Assembly: GCA_031412335.1 (NCBI GenBank)
Contig: JANOCT010000043.1
Span: 1-64,000, forward strand
Reading direction: 5' to 3'
From: JBBQYA01 sp031412335
GTDB lineage: Bacteria > Bacteroidota > Bacteroidia > Sphingobacteriales > Sphingobacteriaceae
Length of the DNA: 64,000 nt
Part shown: in pieces, positions 22,943 to 31,609 of the stretch
How positions within the stretch are numbered: position 1 is the first letter of the stretch
Layout of the letters: each line of letters starts with the position of its first letter
Program-made: the position numbers and the translations under genes
Notes under the pieces: model-generated
Told to the model about the DNA's origin: nothing
The model's database searches: none
What the model saw: only the letters and a program-made list of their open reading frames with translations

Positions 22943-25365
22943 ATAGAAGGAAATTTTGCCGCATCAGATTCTCCCATAAATTTATAAACTGCTTCATAAA
23001 CATCTTCCACAGATGGTTTTGAAAAATAATCTCCATCTGTTCCATAAGCTGGTCTGTGAGGTTTTGCAGTTAAGGTCGCCGGTGAAACATCTAAACTAAA
23101 ATACCCTTTTTGTTCTTCTAAAACCTTTTGCATCATGTAGGCTGATGCTCCACCTGGAACATCTTCATCCAAAAATAAAATTTTATTTGTTTTTGCTAAT
23201 GAAGTAGCAATCACATGATTTAGATCAAAAGGTAATAACGTTTGCACATCAATTAATTCAACAGAAATTCCATCGGTTTGTAATAAAGCACAAGCATCAG
23301 CGGCAATACGGCAACAAGATCCATAAGTAACCAAGGTTATGTCTGTTCCTTCCAGCAATATTTCCGGTACACCTAATGGAACGGTAAATGTTCCAATATT
23401 TGTAGGTAATTTTTCTTTTAATCGATACCCATTTAAACATTCTATTACCAATGCAGGTTCGTCTGCTTTTAATAATAAATTATAAAAACCAGCTGCTTGA
23501 GTCATATTTCTGGGCACCAACACATGCATTCCTCGCAATGAGTTCAATATCATTCCAATTGGTGAACCAGAATGCCAAATTCCTTCTAATCGGTGACCTC
23601 GAGTTCGTACAATTAAAGGTGCCTTTTGTCCAGCTTTGGTTCGGTAAGATAGACTGGCAAGATCATCACACAAAGTTTGCAAACCGAAAAGTAAATAGTC
23701 CAAGTATTGAATTTCTGCAATTGGCCTCAATCCTCGAAGTGCTAAACCTATTCCCTGCCCCATAATTGTTGCTTCCCTAATTCCAGTATCCACAATTCTT
23801 AGTTCTCCATATTTTTCTTGCAAACCAGCAAATCCTTGATTTACATCTCCTATTCTACCTACATCTTCTCCAAAAGCTATTACTCTAGGGTCGTTTGCTA
23901 AATTTGCATCAAAACACGCTTGAAGAATTTCTCTTCCATCTATATTTTTAGCATCTTCATCATACTCCGCTTCAATTGTTTCAAATTTTAATGGATTAAA
24001 ATCGGTTTCTGTATGTAAAAAAGAATTATATCGATCTTCCATTTCAACAGATTTTGATTGATACCAATTGCTTAAATTCTCTCTTTCTCTTGAATATTCG
24101 TGTCTTGTAATTCGCAAAACCGAGCGAATTGCAACCATTATATCTCTAAACGCAGGTTCAGAATTACTGGAAAGTGTAGTCTTAATTTTATCTAATAATT
24201 GTGAATAGGAATCCAATGCAGGAACCTCTGAAATTAAATCTAAGCCTTCTTTTCTCAGATTTCTGATCGGATCGTTAAAATCTTCCCAGGCTTGTTTTTG
24301 ACTTTTCTTAACATAATCTTTTGCTGTATTATCAATCTCGTCTAATTCTTCTGTGGTGGCAATCGCAGTTTCCAGCATCCATTCACGCATTTTTGAAATA
24401 CAATCAAACGAAACTTCCCAATCTAGCCGATCTTTTGTTTTATACCGTTCATGAGATCCAGAAGTAGAATGCCCTTGAGGCTGCGTTATTTGAACCACAT
24501 GAATTAAAACTGGAACATGCTCATTTCTGCAAATTGCTATTGCTTTTGAATAGGTTTCGCACAACGCAGGGTAATCCCAACCATTCACGGTAAAAATCTC
24601 AAAACCTTTATTTCGTTTATCTCGCTGAAATCCCTTTAATATTTCAGAAATATTTTCTTTAGTAGTTTGGTATTTTGCATGAACAGAAATTCCATATTCA
24701 TCATCCCAAACAGAAATGGCTAATGGAACTTGCAAAACTCCTGCTGCGTTTACTGTTTCAAAAAAAAGACCTTCTGAAGTACTTGCATTTCCGATGGTTA
24801 CAAATGAAACTTCATTTCCCTGATCTGTGAATTTAGTAAATTCATGTAAATCTTTATTTTTTCTATAAACAGAAGAAGCATAAGCCAATCCAAGAGAGCG
24901 AGGCATTTGACCGCCTGTGGGCGAAATATCGGAAGAACAGTTTTTCATATCCATCAAATCTTTCCAATTTCCATCTTCATCTAAGCTTCTTGTGCCAAAA
25001 TGTCCGTTCATTGATCTGCCAGCAGATGCAGGTTCAAAATCTAAATCGGTGTGTGCGTATAGTTGTGCAAAAAACTCTGGAATGGTGCTCATACCACTGG
25101 CAAACATGAAAGTTTGATCCCGATAATATCCCGATCTGAAGTCGCCTTTCTTAAAAACTTTAGCCATTGCAATCTGGGCAACTTCCTTTCCATCGCCAAA
25201 TATTCCAAATTTAGCTTTACCAGTAAGTACTTCTTTTCTGCCTAATAGGCTCGCATGACGGCTTTCGCAGGCAATCCTGTAATCGTTTAATACTTCTTCC
25301 CGAAAATCAGCAAAGCTTAATTCTGCAGATTCTTGTACAATTTCCGATGTCAGATTTCTTTCCAT
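22936..25365 (-). CDS. 2-oxoacid dehydrogenase E1, alpha and beta subunits fused (branched-chain/pyruvate type)
   Basis: 809 residues. Thiamine-diphosphate-dependent decarboxylase of a 2-oxoacid dehydrogenase complex. The alpha half (about 40-400) has the TPP region GNASTSEGLFFETVNAAG ... SVWDDEYGISV and the loop GHSTSGSHERYKTKDRLDW, where branched-chain E1 alpha is phosphorylated in other organisms. The beta half (about 475-800) has VIAFGEDVGRIGDVNQGFAGL, GIREATIMGQGIGLALRGLRP and the C-terminal transketolase domain (LVTYGSCCRIAADACALL ... FLDEDVPGGASAYM). Single-chain alpha-beta E1 proteins of about 800 residues are common in Bacteroidota. The sequence looks closer to branched-chain than pyruvate E1, but that is not certain. 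E2 and E3 are not adjacent. Confidence 0.88.
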   Translation of the reverse strand: MERNLTSEIVQESAELSFADFREEVLNDYRIACESRHASLLGRKEVLTGKAKFGIFGDGKEVAQIAMAKVFKKGDFRSGYYRDQTFMFASGMSTIPEFFAQLYAHTDLDFEPASAGRSMNGHFGTRSLDEDGNWKDLMDMKNCSSDISPTGGQMPRSLGLAYASSVYRKNKDLHEFTKFTDQGNEVSFVTIGNASTSEGLFFETVNAAGVLQVPLAISVWDDEYGISVHAKYQTTKENISEILKGFQRDKRNKGFEIFTVNGWDYPALCETYSKAIAICRNEHVPVLIHVVQITQPQGHSTSGSHERYKTKDRLDWEVSFDCISKMREWMLETAIATTEELDEIDNTAKDYVKKSQKQAWEDFNDPIRNLRKEGLDLISEVPALDSYSQLLDKIKTTLSSNSEPAFRDIMVAIRSVLRITRHEYSRERENLSNWYQSKSVEMEDRYNSFLHTETDFNPLKFETIEAEYDEDAKNIDGREILQACFDANLANDPRVIAFGEDVGRIGDVNQGFAGLQEKYGELRIVDTGIREATIMGQGIGLALRGLRPIAEIQYLDYLLFGLQTLCDDLASLSYRTKAGQKAPLIVRTRGHRLEGIWHSGSPIGMILNSLRGMHVLVPRNMTQAAGFYNLLLKADEPALVIECLNGYRLKEKLPTNIGTFTVPLGVPEILLEGTDITLVTYGSCCRIAADACALLQTDGISVELIDVQTLLPFDLNHVIATSLAKTNKILFLDEDVPGGASAYMMQKVLEEQKGYFSLDVSPATLTAKPHRPAYGTDGDYFSKPSVEDVYEAVYKFMGESDAAKFPSIY

Positions 25366-25474
25366 TTTATTAAAATTAGTAAGGATTACAATTATACAAA
25401 AAAGGGTGTAACATTTACTTTCAGACTACGTTTACTAGGTGTATTCGATTTTTATTTCAAGTATTGGAATACTT

Positions 25475-25504
25475 TTTGAAATAATAAAAACTGTATTATA
25501 TTTG
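25475..25504 (+). promoter_or_regulatory. Bacteroidota-type promoter for the DUF1573 gene
   Basis: TTTG at 25475-25478, an 18-nt spacer and TATATTTG at 25497-25504. This is an exact consensus pair. The start of transcription near 25510 leaves about 17 nt before the ATG at 25527. Confidence 0.72.
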
Positions 25505-25526
25505 TACTAAACTTTAAAAAATTAAC

Positions 25527-26012
25527 ATGAAAAAATTAATGCTTTCGTTTGTTGCTATTCTAGCTTTTGCTTCGTTAACTAAAGCTCAGGAAGCTGAAAA
25601 AGCAGCTCCGGTAAATCCAAATCAAGCTGACTTTAAATTTGAAAAAGAAGTAAATGACTTCGGAACAATTAAAGAAGGAACTCAAGCTTCGTATGATTTT
25701 AAATTTACGAACACTGGCAAAGAGCCACTTTTAATTACCAACGTTCAGGCTTCTTGCGGTTGCACATCCCCGAAATGGTCTAAAGAACCAATTAAAAAAG
25801 GTGAAACAGGAATAATTACTGCAGTTTATAACTCAACTGGTCGTCCAGGTGCGTTTAATAAATCAATTACTGTAACTTCTAATGCTAAAACTGCAAGTAA
25901 GGTTTTATACATTAAAGGTACTGTTGAAGCTAAACCAGTTCCGGCAGCAAGTGCATCACCAGTTAAAAGTGAAGCAGGACCTACTGAAAAGAAACCAGGT
26001 TCAAGCAATTAA
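25527..26012 (+). CDS. Secreted DUF1573 domain-containing protein
   Basis: 161 residues. The signal peptide is residues 1-20 (KKLMLSFVAILAFASLTKAQ). Residues 35-130 are a DUF1573/ASH-like immunoglobulin fold: FEKEVNDFGTIKEGTQASYDFKFTNTGKEPLLI, then the invariant ASCGCTSPKWSKEPIKKGETG. It has the motif 'sCGCT.p.w' of the family. The C-terminus is a low-complexity Ala/Pro/Lys tail without a T9SS domain. DUF1573 proteins are periplasmic or surface proteins of unknown role in Bacteroidota. It has its own promoter and terminator, so it is a single-gene transcription unit. Confidence 0.88.
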   Translation: MKKLMLSFVAILAFASLTKAQEAEKAAPVNPNQADFKFEKEVNDFGTIKEGTQASYDFKFTNTGKEPLLITNVQASCGCTSPKWSKEPIKKGETGIITAVYNSTGRPGAFNKSITVTSNAKTASKVLYIKGTVEAKPVPAASASPVKSEAGPTEKKPGSSN

Positions 26013-26034
26013 TTAACAAAAACTTATTTTTATA

Positions 26035-26065
26035 AAAATCCTCCTCGCAAGGGAGGATTTTTTAT
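26035..26065 (+). terminator. Rho-independent terminator after the DUF1573 gene
   Basis: AAAATCCTCC and GGAGGATTTT pair across a 7-nt loop and a T-run follows. It sits only 10 bp before the next start codon. Confidence 0.85.
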
Positions 26066-26074
26066 TTTTACCCC

Positions 26075-27274
26075 ATGCCTAACTTATCTATAAAAGGTGC
26101 AAACATGCCTGCATCGCCCATTCGGAAACTAACTCCTTTTGCTAATACAGCAAAAGAAGCTGGTCGCAAAATCTATCACCTTAATATTGGTCAGCCAGAC
26201 ATCGAAACGCCAGTAGGAATGCTGAACGCAATAAAAAATATCGATTTTAAAATATGGGCTTATACTCCTTCAGAAGGAACAGCAAGCTATCGAAACAAAC
26301 TGGCTACTTATTACCAGAAATTAAATTACCCGATTACATCGGAAAATATTATTGTAACCACAGGCGGTTCAGAAGCTATTACAATTGCGGTAAATGCGTG
26401 CCTAAATCTTGGGGATGAACTGATTATTCCAGAACCATTTTATGCAAATTACAATGGTTTTGCTTGTATGGCAGATGTGGTGGTTAAACCCATTCATTCG
26501 TATATAGAAACGGGTTTTGCCTTACCAGCAATTTCGGAGTTTGAGAAATTAATAACTCCAAAAACAAAGGCAATATTAATTTGCAATCCCAACAACCCAA
26601 CCGGATATTTATATTCTCGCGAGGAAATGGAAGCATTAAAAGAGCTAGTTATTCGCCACGACCTTTTTCTTTTTTGTGATGAAGCTTACCGTGAATTTTG
26701 TTACGACGGCAAAGAATTTATATCTCCAATGCAAATGGGAGATTTGGATGAAAACGTTATAATAATGGATACCGTTTCTAAAAGATATAGCGCTTGTGGA
26801 GCCAGATTAGGTGCATTAATTACGAAAAATAAAGATGTTTTATCATCGGCATTGCGATTCGCACAAGCTAGATTAAGCCCTCCAGGTGTAGCTCAAATTG
26901 CAGGCGAAGCAGCCATAGATACTCCGCAAAGCTATTTTGATGAAGTTTTGAAAGAGTACACCAGCCGTCGTGATTTATTAGTTTCTGAATTAAATAAAAT
27001 GGATGGAGTATTTTGCACTCCACCAAGTGGTGCATTTTACACTGTAGTTCGATTACCGATTGATGATTCTGATAAATTTTGTCAATGGATGCTTGAATCT
27101 TTCAGTTATGAAAACCAAACAGTAATGATGGCTCCTGCAACTGGATTTTATTCAACTCTAGGCTATGGCAAAAATGAAGTTCGCATTGCCTATGTGCTGA
27201 ACAAATCAGATTTGAAAAAATCAATGGATTGTTTGCAAGAAGCATTAAAAGTATATCCAGGTAGAACAAACTAA
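26075..27274 (+). CDS. Pyridoxal-phosphate-dependent aminotransferase, class I/II (aspartate aminotransferase type)
   Basis: 399 residues, the normal length for fold-type I aminotransferases. The start IYHLNIGQPDIETP, the TGGSEAI cofactor loop near 105, ICNPNNPTG near 170, FCDEAYREF near 205 and the Schiff-base lysine in DTVSKRYSACGARLG near 236 are all present, and the substrate-carboxylate arginine lies near 372 (KNEVRIAYVL). This layout fits aspartate/aromatic aminotransferases of subgroup I-gamma. The amino-acid preference cannot be read from sequence. The ATG lies right after the terminator hairpin, with almost no leader. The DNA-repair gene follows after 1 nt. Confidence 0.88.
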   Translation: MPNLSIKGANMPASPIRKLTPFANTAKEAGRKIYHLNIGQPDIETPVGMLNAIKNIDFKIWAYTPSEGTASYRNKLATYYQKLNYPITSENIIVTTGGSEAITIAVNACLNLGDELIIPEPFYANYNGFACMADVVVKPIHSYIETGFALPAISEFEKLITPKTKAILICNPNNPTGYLYSREEMEALKELVIRHDLFLFCDEAYREFCYDGKEFISPMQMGDLDENVIIMDTVSKRYSACGARLGALITKNKDVLSSALRFAQARLSPPGVAQIAGEAAIDTPQSYFDEVLKEYTSRRDLLVSELNKMDGVFCTPPSGAFYTVVRLPIDDSDKFCQWMLESFSYENQTVMMAPATGFYSTLGYGKNEVRIAYVLNKSDLKKSMDCLQEALKVYPGRTN

Positions 27275-27275
27275 T

Positions 27276-27755
27276 ATGTATTATTCCAGCATTCATACTC
27301 CAATTGGTAAACTTATGATCAATGCAAATGAATTTGGAATAACCTCAGTGCTATTCAGTGATAAGGATTCAGAAGAAATTGTCAACAAAAACAGCCTGAT
27401 TATTAGCTGCGAAAATCAATTGAATGAATATTTTTCGGGTGATCGAAAAGATTTTGATTTGCTATTAGAAACCAAAGGCACACTTTTCCAAAACCAAGTT
27501 TGGAAAGAATTGGAGAAAATCTCTTTTGGTAAAACTTGCTCGTATTTAGATATTGCTAAAAAAATGAATAATGTTGGTAGCATACGTGCAGTCGGGACAG
27601 CAAATGGAAGTAATCAACATGCGATAATTTTGCCTTGCCACCGGGTAATTGGCTCTGATGGAAAGCTTACTGGTTATGCTGGCGGTTTGTGGCGAAAAAA
27701 ATGGCTATTAGACCACGAGCAAAAATTTGCCAATGGAGTGCAAAAGCTTTTTTAA
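27276..27755 (+). CDS. ogt: Methylated-DNA-[protein]-cysteine S-methyltransferase
   Basis: 159 residues. It removes alkyl groups from O6 of guanine (and O4 of thymine) in DNA by transferring them to its own cysteine. The acceptor motif PCHRVIGSDG is near residues 125-134, preceded by GKTCSYLDIAKKM and AVGTANGSNQHAIILP. The N-terminal domain is the short Ogt/AGT form with no Ada regulatory part. It starts 1 nt after the aminotransferase stop and is probably cotranscribed with it. Confidence 0.93.
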   Translation: MYYSSIHTPIGKLMINANEFGITSVLFSDKDSEEIVNKNSLIISCENQLNEYFSGDRKDFDLLLETKGTLFQNQVWKELEKISFGKTCSYLDIAKKMNNVGSIRAVGTANGSNQHAIILPCHRVIGSDGKLTGYAGGLWRKKWLLDHEQKFANGVQKLF

Positions 27756-27810
27756 TTTAAAATTTTAAACGTTTTCTGTTCGTTAAGGTCGAAGATTAAA
27801 ATCAGAAACG

Positions 27811-29175
27811 TTGACAAACTCCGCAAAAATAATCCATCTGTACAATCGGGCAGGTTTTGGAATTCATTACAACGATTTGGAAGCATTAAAAAAGTGGCCA
27901 ATTAAAGATGTTGTAAATAAGATTTTCAAAAATTCGAAAGTGATTTCTGAAAATGAAATTGAAGTCCCAAACAACTTGAAAAAATTTCAAGCGGCTGATA
28001 CTGAAGCTAAAAAAATGATTCTTCAAGAAAATAAAGATGGAGTAAAGAATCTTAATCTATCATTTTTAGAAGAAATGAGTTTTGGTGAGGATGCTCTTCG
28101 CCAAAAAATGACTCTTTTTTGGCACGGACATTTTGCCTGCCGATCCAGAAATGCTTCTTTTTTAAATTCATTGCATTCCATTGAAAAAAGTAATGCATTG
28201 GGCAAATTAGGACCGTTTATTTTAGAAGTTTCCAAAAGTGCAGCAATGCTCCAGTTTTTAAATAATCAACAAAATAAAAAAGGGAAACCGAATGAAAATT
28301 TTGCTCGGGAACTGATGGAATTATTCACCATTGGAAGAGGAAATTATACCGAAAAGGATATAAAAGAGTCAGCAAGAGCATTTACAGGCTGGGGTTTTGA
28401 TTTAGAAGGAAATTATATTTTCAGGGAGAAACTTCATGATTTTGGGCAAAAGCAATTTATGGGCAGAACTGCCGATCTAAATGGTGATGATATTATCAAT
28501 ATTATTCTTAATCAAAAACAAACAGCCTATTTTATTTCGGAAAAAATATTCAAATTTTTTGTGAATGAAAATCCAAATCCTGAAAATATTTCTGAAATGG
28601 CAGAAGTGTTTTTCAAAAGTGATTATGATATTTCTAAACTTATGCAACATGTTTTTAATGCATCCTGGTTTTATGATTCAAAAAATGTAGGGAATAAAAT
28701 TAAATCACCTATTGAACTATTAGCTGGATTAAACAGGCAATTTTTTATTAATTACACTATCCCAACTGCTCAAATTCAAATTCAAAGGGCTTTGGGGCAA
28801 TTTTTATTTTTTCCTCCAAATGTAAGCGGCTGGGCTGGAGGTAGAAACTGGATAGATAGTACTACATTAATGATACGATTGCAATTACCTTCCCAATTAT
28901 TATCTAATAAGCAAATTGAAATTGTAGGTAAACCAGACCCAGAAGATGAAGCAATAATTGCTGCTAGTTTGCAAATTCGGGCAGATAAGCCACAATTCTC
29001 AAATTCAAAACCAGATTGGGAAAAGTTTTTTAAAATTATGCCAAGTTATTTGTCGAATGAATCTTTAGCAGAATTTTTTCTACCAGAGAAAAATGTTGCT
29101 AATAAAATATCTGCATTAGATTACAAAGCAAGAATTATTCAACTGCTTTCTTTACCTGAATATCAACTTTGCTAA
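27811..29175 (+). CDS. DUF1800 domain-containing protein
   Basis: 454 residues if translation begins at the TTG at 27811. No ATG lies between the upstream in-frame stop at 27784 and the conserved domain start, so TTG is likely. The family opening 'IIHLYNRAGFGIHYND' is present, followed by MTLFWHGHFACRSRNASF, ENFARELMELFTIGRGNYTEKDIKESARAFTGW and the C-terminal FPPNVSGWAGGRNWIDSTTLMIRL, all hallmark blocks of DUF1800. The biochemical role is unknown. Genes of this family nearly always precede a DUF1501 gene, as here with a 10-bp gap, so the two products are thought to work together. Confidence 0.88.
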   Translation: MTNSAKIIHLYNRAGFGIHYNDLEALKKWPIKDVVNKIFKNSKVISENEIEVPNNLKKFQAADTEAKKMILQENKDGVKNLNLSFLEEMSFGEDALRQKMTLFWHGHFACRSRNASFLNSLHSIEKSNALGKLGPFILEVSKSAAMLQFLNNQQNKKGKPNENFARELMELFTIGRGNYTEKDIKESARAFTGWGFDLEGNYIFREKLHDFGQKQFMGRTADLNGDDIINIILNQKQTAYFISEKIFKFFVNENPNPENISEMAEVFFKSDYDISKLMQHVFNASWFYDSKNVGNKIKSPIELLAGLNRQFFINYTIPTAQIQIQRALGQFLFFPPNVSGWAGGRNWIDSTTLMIRLQLPSQLLSNKQIEIVGKPDPEDEAIIAASLQIRADKPQFSNSKPDWEKFFKIMPSYLSNESLAEFFLPEKNVANKISALDYKARIIQLLSLPEYQLC

Positions 29176-29185
29176 ACCCAAGATT

Positions 29186-30382
29186 ATGAAACGAAGAGAT
29201 TTTATTCGAAATGGCATGTTAGCATCTGGTGCTTTTATGCTTCCCTCCTTTTTAAAACCTTTTGAATCCATGGCCTTAGCTGATGTTTCTGGATTTAGAA
29301 ATTTAGTAATCATTCAATTATCTGGTGGCAATGATGGGCTTAATACCATTGTTCCTTTTGGAAATGATGAATACTATAAAAACAGGCAAATTATTGGTAT
29401 TCCTCCATCCGAATTATTGAAAATGAATTCGATGCAAGGATTAAATCCTGCCTTAGTTGCTTTAAGACCAATTTATGATCAGGGTTTTATGACTATTTTA
29501 AACGGTGTTGGCTATCCAAATCCAGATCGATCGCATTTTATATCAATGGATATCTGGCAAACAGCAAGTGCTTCTGACGAATATTTATCATCCGGCTGGA
29601 TTGGAAGATATCTCGATAGCAATTGCGAAACCTGTAAACATCCATTTAGTGCAATTGAAGTTGATAATAATTTATCACTCGCTCTGAAAGGAAATGCAAA
29701 AAAAGGATTGGCATTAACAGATATTGACAAACTTTACAATACATTGCAAAAGCCTTATTTTATGGAACTTACCAATAAAGCCAACGAAAATTTAAACGAA
29801 AACAATCTTGGGTATTTATATAAAACACTAATTGAAACTTCATCCTCTGCTTCTTATATTCATGAAACTTCAAAAGTTTATAAACAAACAGGTACGTATC
29901 CAGAAACAGCTTTTGCGAATCAATTAGCAACTATTTCACAATTTATAAATTCTGGTCTCAAAACCAGAGTTTATTATGTTTCATTGAGTGGATTTGATAC
30001 CCATACCAACCAAAGAAACCAACAAAGCAGGCTTTTGAAAATATATGGAGATGCCGTTGCTGCTTTTGTTAATGATTTAAAATCAACTGGAAAATTAGAG
30101 GACACCATGGTAATGACTTTTTCTGAATTTGGACGACGCGTAAGTGAAAATAATAGTAAAGGAACTGACCATGGAACTGCAAATAATGTATTGTTATTTG
30201 GAGGAAAATTAAAAAAAGCAGGTATTTATAACGATGCGCCAGATTTAATAAATTTAAAAGACGGAGATTTAAAACATCAATTAGATTTTAGAAGTGTATA
30301 CGCCACTTTACTTGAAAACTGGTTGGAAGTAAAAAGTAGTTCTATTTTAAATGCAGGTTTTGAGCGATTGAACTTTGTATAA
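29186..30382 (+). CDS. DUF1501 domain-containing protein
   Basis: 398 residues. It starts with a twin-arginine-like export signal (KRRDFIRNGMLASGAFMLPSFL), so the folded protein is probably exported. The family core is clear: VIIQLSGGNDGLNTIVPFGNDEYYKNR near 45-70, YPNPDRSHFISMDIWQTA near 110, FDTHTNQRNQQSRLLKIY near 270, and TFSEFGRRVSENNSKGTDHGTANNVLLFGG near 310-340. DUF1501 proteins belong to the alkaline phosphatase/sulfatase-like superfamily by fold, with no proven substrate. It is cotranscribed with the DUF1800 gene. The Tat signal of this member fits the usual pairing. Confidence 0.9.
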   Translation: MKRRDFIRNGMLASGAFMLPSFLKPFESMALADVSGFRNLVIIQLSGGNDGLNTIVPFGNDEYYKNRQIIGIPPSELLKMNSMQGLNPALVALRPIYDQGFMTILNGVGYPNPDRSHFISMDIWQTASASDEYLSSGWIGRYLDSNCETCKHPFSAIEVDNNLSLALKGNAKKGLALTDIDKLYNTLQKPYFMELTNKANENLNENNLGYLYKTLIETSSSASYIHETSKVYKQTGTYPETAFANQLATISQFINSGLKTRVYYVSLSGFDTHTNQRNQQSRLLKIYGDAVAAFVNDLKSTGKLEDTMVMTFSEFGRRVSENNSKGTDHGTANNVLLFGGKLKKAGIYNDAPDLINLKDGDLKHQLDFRSVYATLLENWLEVKSSSILNAGFERLNFV

Positions 30383-30405
30383 ATCAAAAAACATATTAAA
30401 AACCT

Positions 30406-30413
30406 TATATTTG
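30406..30413 (+). promoter_or_regulatory. ssrA: -7 promoter element upstream of tmRNA (TATATTTG)
   Basis: An exact TAnnTTTG box 14 nt upstream of the mature tmRNA 5' end. The best upstream TTTG is at 30374, too far for a standard -33 box. A short 5' leader would be removed by RNase P. Confidence 0.5.
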
Positions 30414-30427
30414 CCAATAAAATAATT

Positions 30428-30797
30428 GGGGCTGACCGGAATTGACAGGGTGGAAGATTTGGGTGTAAGCATGCAGCGCATTGTGAATATTAGCGCTTTA
30501 ATCTGAATTCTCAACCGCTTTAACTGGCGAAAACAACTACGCGTTAGCAGCTTAATTTTAGAAATTTAGCATACTGACTATTCCCGGATGGCTTTTTCTT
30601 GTTGGCTGTCCACTGGGAATACCACAAAACAGGGAACACATTGGTGTTTATCTTTTGAGCTGATGTGGAACAAAAAAGATAAGTGTAAGGTTGGTAAGCA
30701 ATGCACCTGCCCTATGCCGACAATCAAGCAAAGCTAAGCATGAAGAAAGCGCTTCACGTCCCATGTTTGGACGAGGGTTCGAATCCCTCCAGCTCCA
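30428..30797 (+). ncRNA. ssrA: Transfer-messenger RNA (tmRNA)
   Basis: It begins with GGGGCTGACCGGAATTGACA and ends with the T-arm GGGTTCGAATCCCTCC and CAGCTCC plus a discriminator A. Positions 30428-30434 pair with 30790-30796 through one G-U. CCA is not encoded, as is usual in this phylum. The tag frame at 30526-30555 reads GENNYALAA and then stop, the Bacteroidota type. With SmpB it frees stalled ribosomes and marks the product for degradation. It is encoded as one piece, not permuted. It is followed by a strong terminator. Confidence 0.97.
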
Positions 30798-30804
30798 CAT
30801 TTAT

Positions 30805-30842
30805 AAAAAGCCTGCAAATCAGTAGATTAGCAGGCTTTTTTT
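30805..30842 (+). terminator. Rho-independent terminator of tmRNA
   Basis: AAAAAGCCTGC and GCAGGCTTTTT form an 11-bp stem around a 14-nt loop, followed by more T residues. It separates ssrA from the toxin-antitoxin genes. Confidence 0.85.
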
Positions 30843-30921
30843 ATGCATTTCATTTTGAAAAGCTATTAAAAATCGAAAAATTTTTTAACCAATAAAATAA
30901 GAATTTTGTAGAATAAAGAAC

Positions 30922-30948
30922 AGATAATCGGTTTTTTTCCGATTATCT
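30922..30948. promoter_or_regulatory. Perfect 10-bp inverted repeat upstream of the AbiE operon (candidate AbiEi operator)
   Basis: AGATAATCGG, seven T residues, then CCGATTATCT. It ends 22 bp before the abiEi ATG at 30971. AbiEi antitoxins of studied systems bind inverted repeats in their own promoter and repress it, so this is a natural candidate operator. A TACATTTG box at 30960-30967 sits between the repeat and the ATG. A terminator role is less likely because the T-run is in the loop, not after the stem. Confidence 0.5.
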
Positions 30949-30970
30949 TATTAAATTTTTACATTTGATA

Positions 30971-31609
30971 ATGGAAATTAATCAATTGATTAAAAAAAAT
31001 GCTAATCAGCTGCTCACGCATCAATTATTATCATCATGGTTGAAAGACTACAAACGCCCAAATGATAAAATCAACGATTTGGTAAAACAAGGGGTTTTAA
31101 CTTCTATTAAAAAAGGTTTATATATTTCTGGAAAAGCTAATGATTCTTTAGAACCAGAATCTATTTTAATAGCTAATCATATTTATGGACCAAGTTATGT
31201 ATCCATGGAGACTGCTTTATCTTATTATGGACTTATTCCTGAAAGAGTTTATGAAACAACATCTTGTACAATTAAACCGACAAAAAAATTCACTACCGGC
31301 ATTGGTGTTTTTAATTTTTCTCATTTACCATTACCTTATTATTCTTTTGGAATTAAATCTATTTTATTAGAAAAAACGCAACAAGCTATGATTGCCAGTA
31401 AAGAAAAAGCATTATGTGATAAATTAATATGTACAAATGGATTAATTATAAGAAATAAAAAACAAGCTTATGAATGGCTTTTCGAAAATTTAAGAATGGA
31501 AGAATCAACTTTAAAAGAATTTGACGTTGAAATTATTTTTGAATGGCTTCCAAATATGCCAAAGAAAAATAGCCTGTTAATGATAATAGAAACAATCAAA
31601 AATCTATGA
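30971..31609 (+). CDS. Type IV toxin-antitoxin system antitoxin, AbiEi-like
   Basis: 212 residues from the ATG at 30971; the frame could start at TTG 30965 but ATG is preferred. The N-terminal winged-helix part (LLSSWLKDYKRPNDKINDLVKQGVLTSIKKGLYI) is followed by the AbiEi domain with SMETALSYYGLIPERVYETT, FSHLPLPYYSFGI and ASKEKALCDKLI, as in AbiEi/Rv2827c-like antitoxins. It should repress its own operon and counteract the AbiEii toxin without direct binding. It overlaps the toxin gene by 4 bp (ATGA). It lies directly downstream of ssrA, a frequent landing site for mobile DNA, but no integrase or attachment repeat was found. Confidence 0.85.
   Translation: MEINQLIKKNANQLLTHQLLSSWLKDYKRPNDKINDLVKQGVLTSIKKGLYISGKANDSLEPESILIANHIYGPSYVSMETALSYYGLIPERVYETTSCTIKPTKKFTTGIGVFNFSHLPLPYYSFGIKSILLEKTQQAMIASKEKALCDKLICTNGLIIRNKKQAYEWLFENLRMEESTLKEFDVEIIFEWLPNMPKKNSLLMIIETIKNL

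Noticed and set aside
27766..27813. Inverted repeat (aacgttttctg / cagaaacgtt) around the DUF1800 TTG start
   Set aside because: The arms match only with a bulge and there is no T-run; a chance pairing in AT-rich DNA is likely.
30701..30895. 64-residue frame across the tmRNA 3' end
   Set aside because: It lies over the tRNA-like domain and terminator of ssrA, which are structural RNA.
30922..30948. Reading the 10-bp inverted repeat as a second tmRNA terminator
   Set aside because: A strong terminator already exists at 30805-30842. Here the T residues are in the loop rather than after the stem.
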